A stretch of 6,906 bases of DNA from Bacteroidota bacterium (lineage in GTDB: Bacteria; Bacteroidota; Bacteroidia; Bacteroidales; CG2-30-32-10). A program made the position numbers and the translations under genes. Shown one piece after another: positions 6,640-6,906 of the stretch (the first letter of the stretch is position 1; every line of letters begins with the position of its first letter). Below the pieces are notes generated by a model. The model saw only the letters and a program-made list of their open reading frames with translations. It did not search any database and was not told the DNA's origin. Location: NCBI GenBank assembly GCA_013334735.1, contig JAAXXA010000154.1:1-6906 (forward strand), given 5' to 3'.

Positions 6640-6776
6640 GCATACAACACGCTGTCATAAAACATAGCGGTTTCAGTGCAATTTGCAAGCTCAGTTCCCG
6701 CTGGCAGGGTCAGTATCGGGGGATAGGTTTGCAGCCACGCAATCCGCTACGTTTCATACCGCCAACCGTTACCGCC
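6640..6776 (+). other. attC-like structured recombination site
   Basis: The outer left box GCATACAAC (6640-6648) is followed by a 7-base spacer and an inner arm at 6656-6670 that pairs with 6744-6758 (12 of 15 positions, both ending in the AGCGG/CCGCT block). A 9-base spacer then leads to the right box GTTACCGCC (6768-6776). Box-spacer-arm on both sides with a total near 137 bases is the layout of integron attC sites. The right box does not pair with the left box, but the left box pairs perfectly with 185-193, as expected once a cassette is inserted next to another. The centre (6671-6743) holds further short hairpins such as CCCG/CGGG. Departures from the RYYYAAC and GTTRRRY consensus keep this tentative. 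Confidence 0.45.
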
Positions 6777-6906
6777 AAGTCACTGGTGTCCAACTGTTGA
6801 AAAAATAAAACGCTGTAAGTATTTATAATAAGGCAAAATACAGCAATATTTAACTGTTACCGACTTGAAATCCTGCTATCTTCAATCATTCCATAATATT
6901 TCGACA

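Larger units (their letters stand above)
186..6768 (+). mobile_element. Putative large gene cassette carrying the two-gene operon
   Basis: The proposed unit runs from the TT of the left GTT core (185-187) to the G of the right GTT core (6768-6770). Its start, TTGTATGC, is complementary to GCATACAA at the beginning of the right-hand structured site, as expected if the unit once closed into a circle with one complete attC site. Both genes read toward that site, the normal cassette orientation. No integrase gene and no complete left-hand site are visible, and about 6.6 kb is far larger than a typical cassette. A non-integron repeat family with similar ends is the main alternative. Confidence 0.35.
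6449..6906. other. Right non-coding flank
   Basis: There is no credible gene between the second CDS and the window end. In order it holds a copy of the operon-flanking repeat (6466-6515), a GTCAGC/GCTGAC hairpin followed by six T (6523-6563), the right member of a long-range inverted repeat (6549-6569), a plain AT-rich stretch (about 6585-6635), and a structured attC-like site (6640-6776). In the last 130 bases (6777-6906) I see nothing definite; they may be the start of a neighbouring unit. Confidence 0.7.

Noticed and set aside
6710..6856. 49-codon minus-strand frame across the right structured site
   Set aside because: It has no ATG until near its end, begins right after a stop codon, and overlaps the inverted-repeat structure, so it is more simply explained as repeat sequence.
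1..6906. CRISPR array, tRNA/rRNA, transposase or integrase
   Set aside because: No regularly spaced repeats, no tRNA-like cloverleaf and no recombinase motifs were found on either strand; mobility is inferred only from the end structures.

Overview
The window looks like an accessory region of a Bacteroidota (Bacteroidetes) chromosome or contig. The coding DNA is strongly AT-rich with A/T-ending codons. Neither gene has a purine-rich Shine-Dalgarno sequence; A/T-rich leaders stand in its place, as is usual in that phylum. The flanks are visibly richer in G+C and made of short repeats and hairpins. No rRNA, tRNA, CRISPR array, transposase or integrase is visible.

Layout: 1-449 is a left non-coding flank with hairpins and repeat copies. 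450-5171 encodes a 1573-residue protein: an N-terminal STAS-like segment, a GHKL ATPase with all its boxes, two phosphoribosyltransferase (PRTase)-like segments (the first degenerate, the second with an intact acidic PRPP-loop core), a long helical region, and a C-terminus resembling a degenerate histidine-kinase catalytic domain. After a 20-base gap, 5192-6448 encodes a 418-residue protein: a receiver domain fused to a nucleoside phosphorylase/MTA-SAH-nucleosidase-type domain. 6449-6906 is a right non-coding flank with a possible terminator and a large inverted-repeat structure.

The likely logic is a two-gene signalling operon. The large protein would sense an event and phosphorylate, or otherwise switch, the receiver of the second protein, releasing a nucleosidase that destroys a purine nucleotide or nucleoside. 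The receiver-nucleosidase layout matches the effector (DtcC) of the Detocs anti-phage system, whose nucleosidase domain cleaves ATP. The partner here is unlike the TPR-histidine kinase of Detocs as I know it, and no separate stand-alone receiver (DtcB-like phosphate buffer) is present. I therefore regard this as a candidate Detocs-like defence system with an unusual sensor; that function is inferred.

The ends of the module fit a gene-cassette model. GTTGTATGC at 185-193 is the exact reverse complement of GCATACAAC at 6640-6648. The motif AACCGTT occurs at both 181-187 and 6764-6770, and the right-hand structure (6640-6776) has the box-spacer-stem layout of an integron attC site. If this is right, the whole two-gene unit (about 186-6768) is one unusually large cassette.
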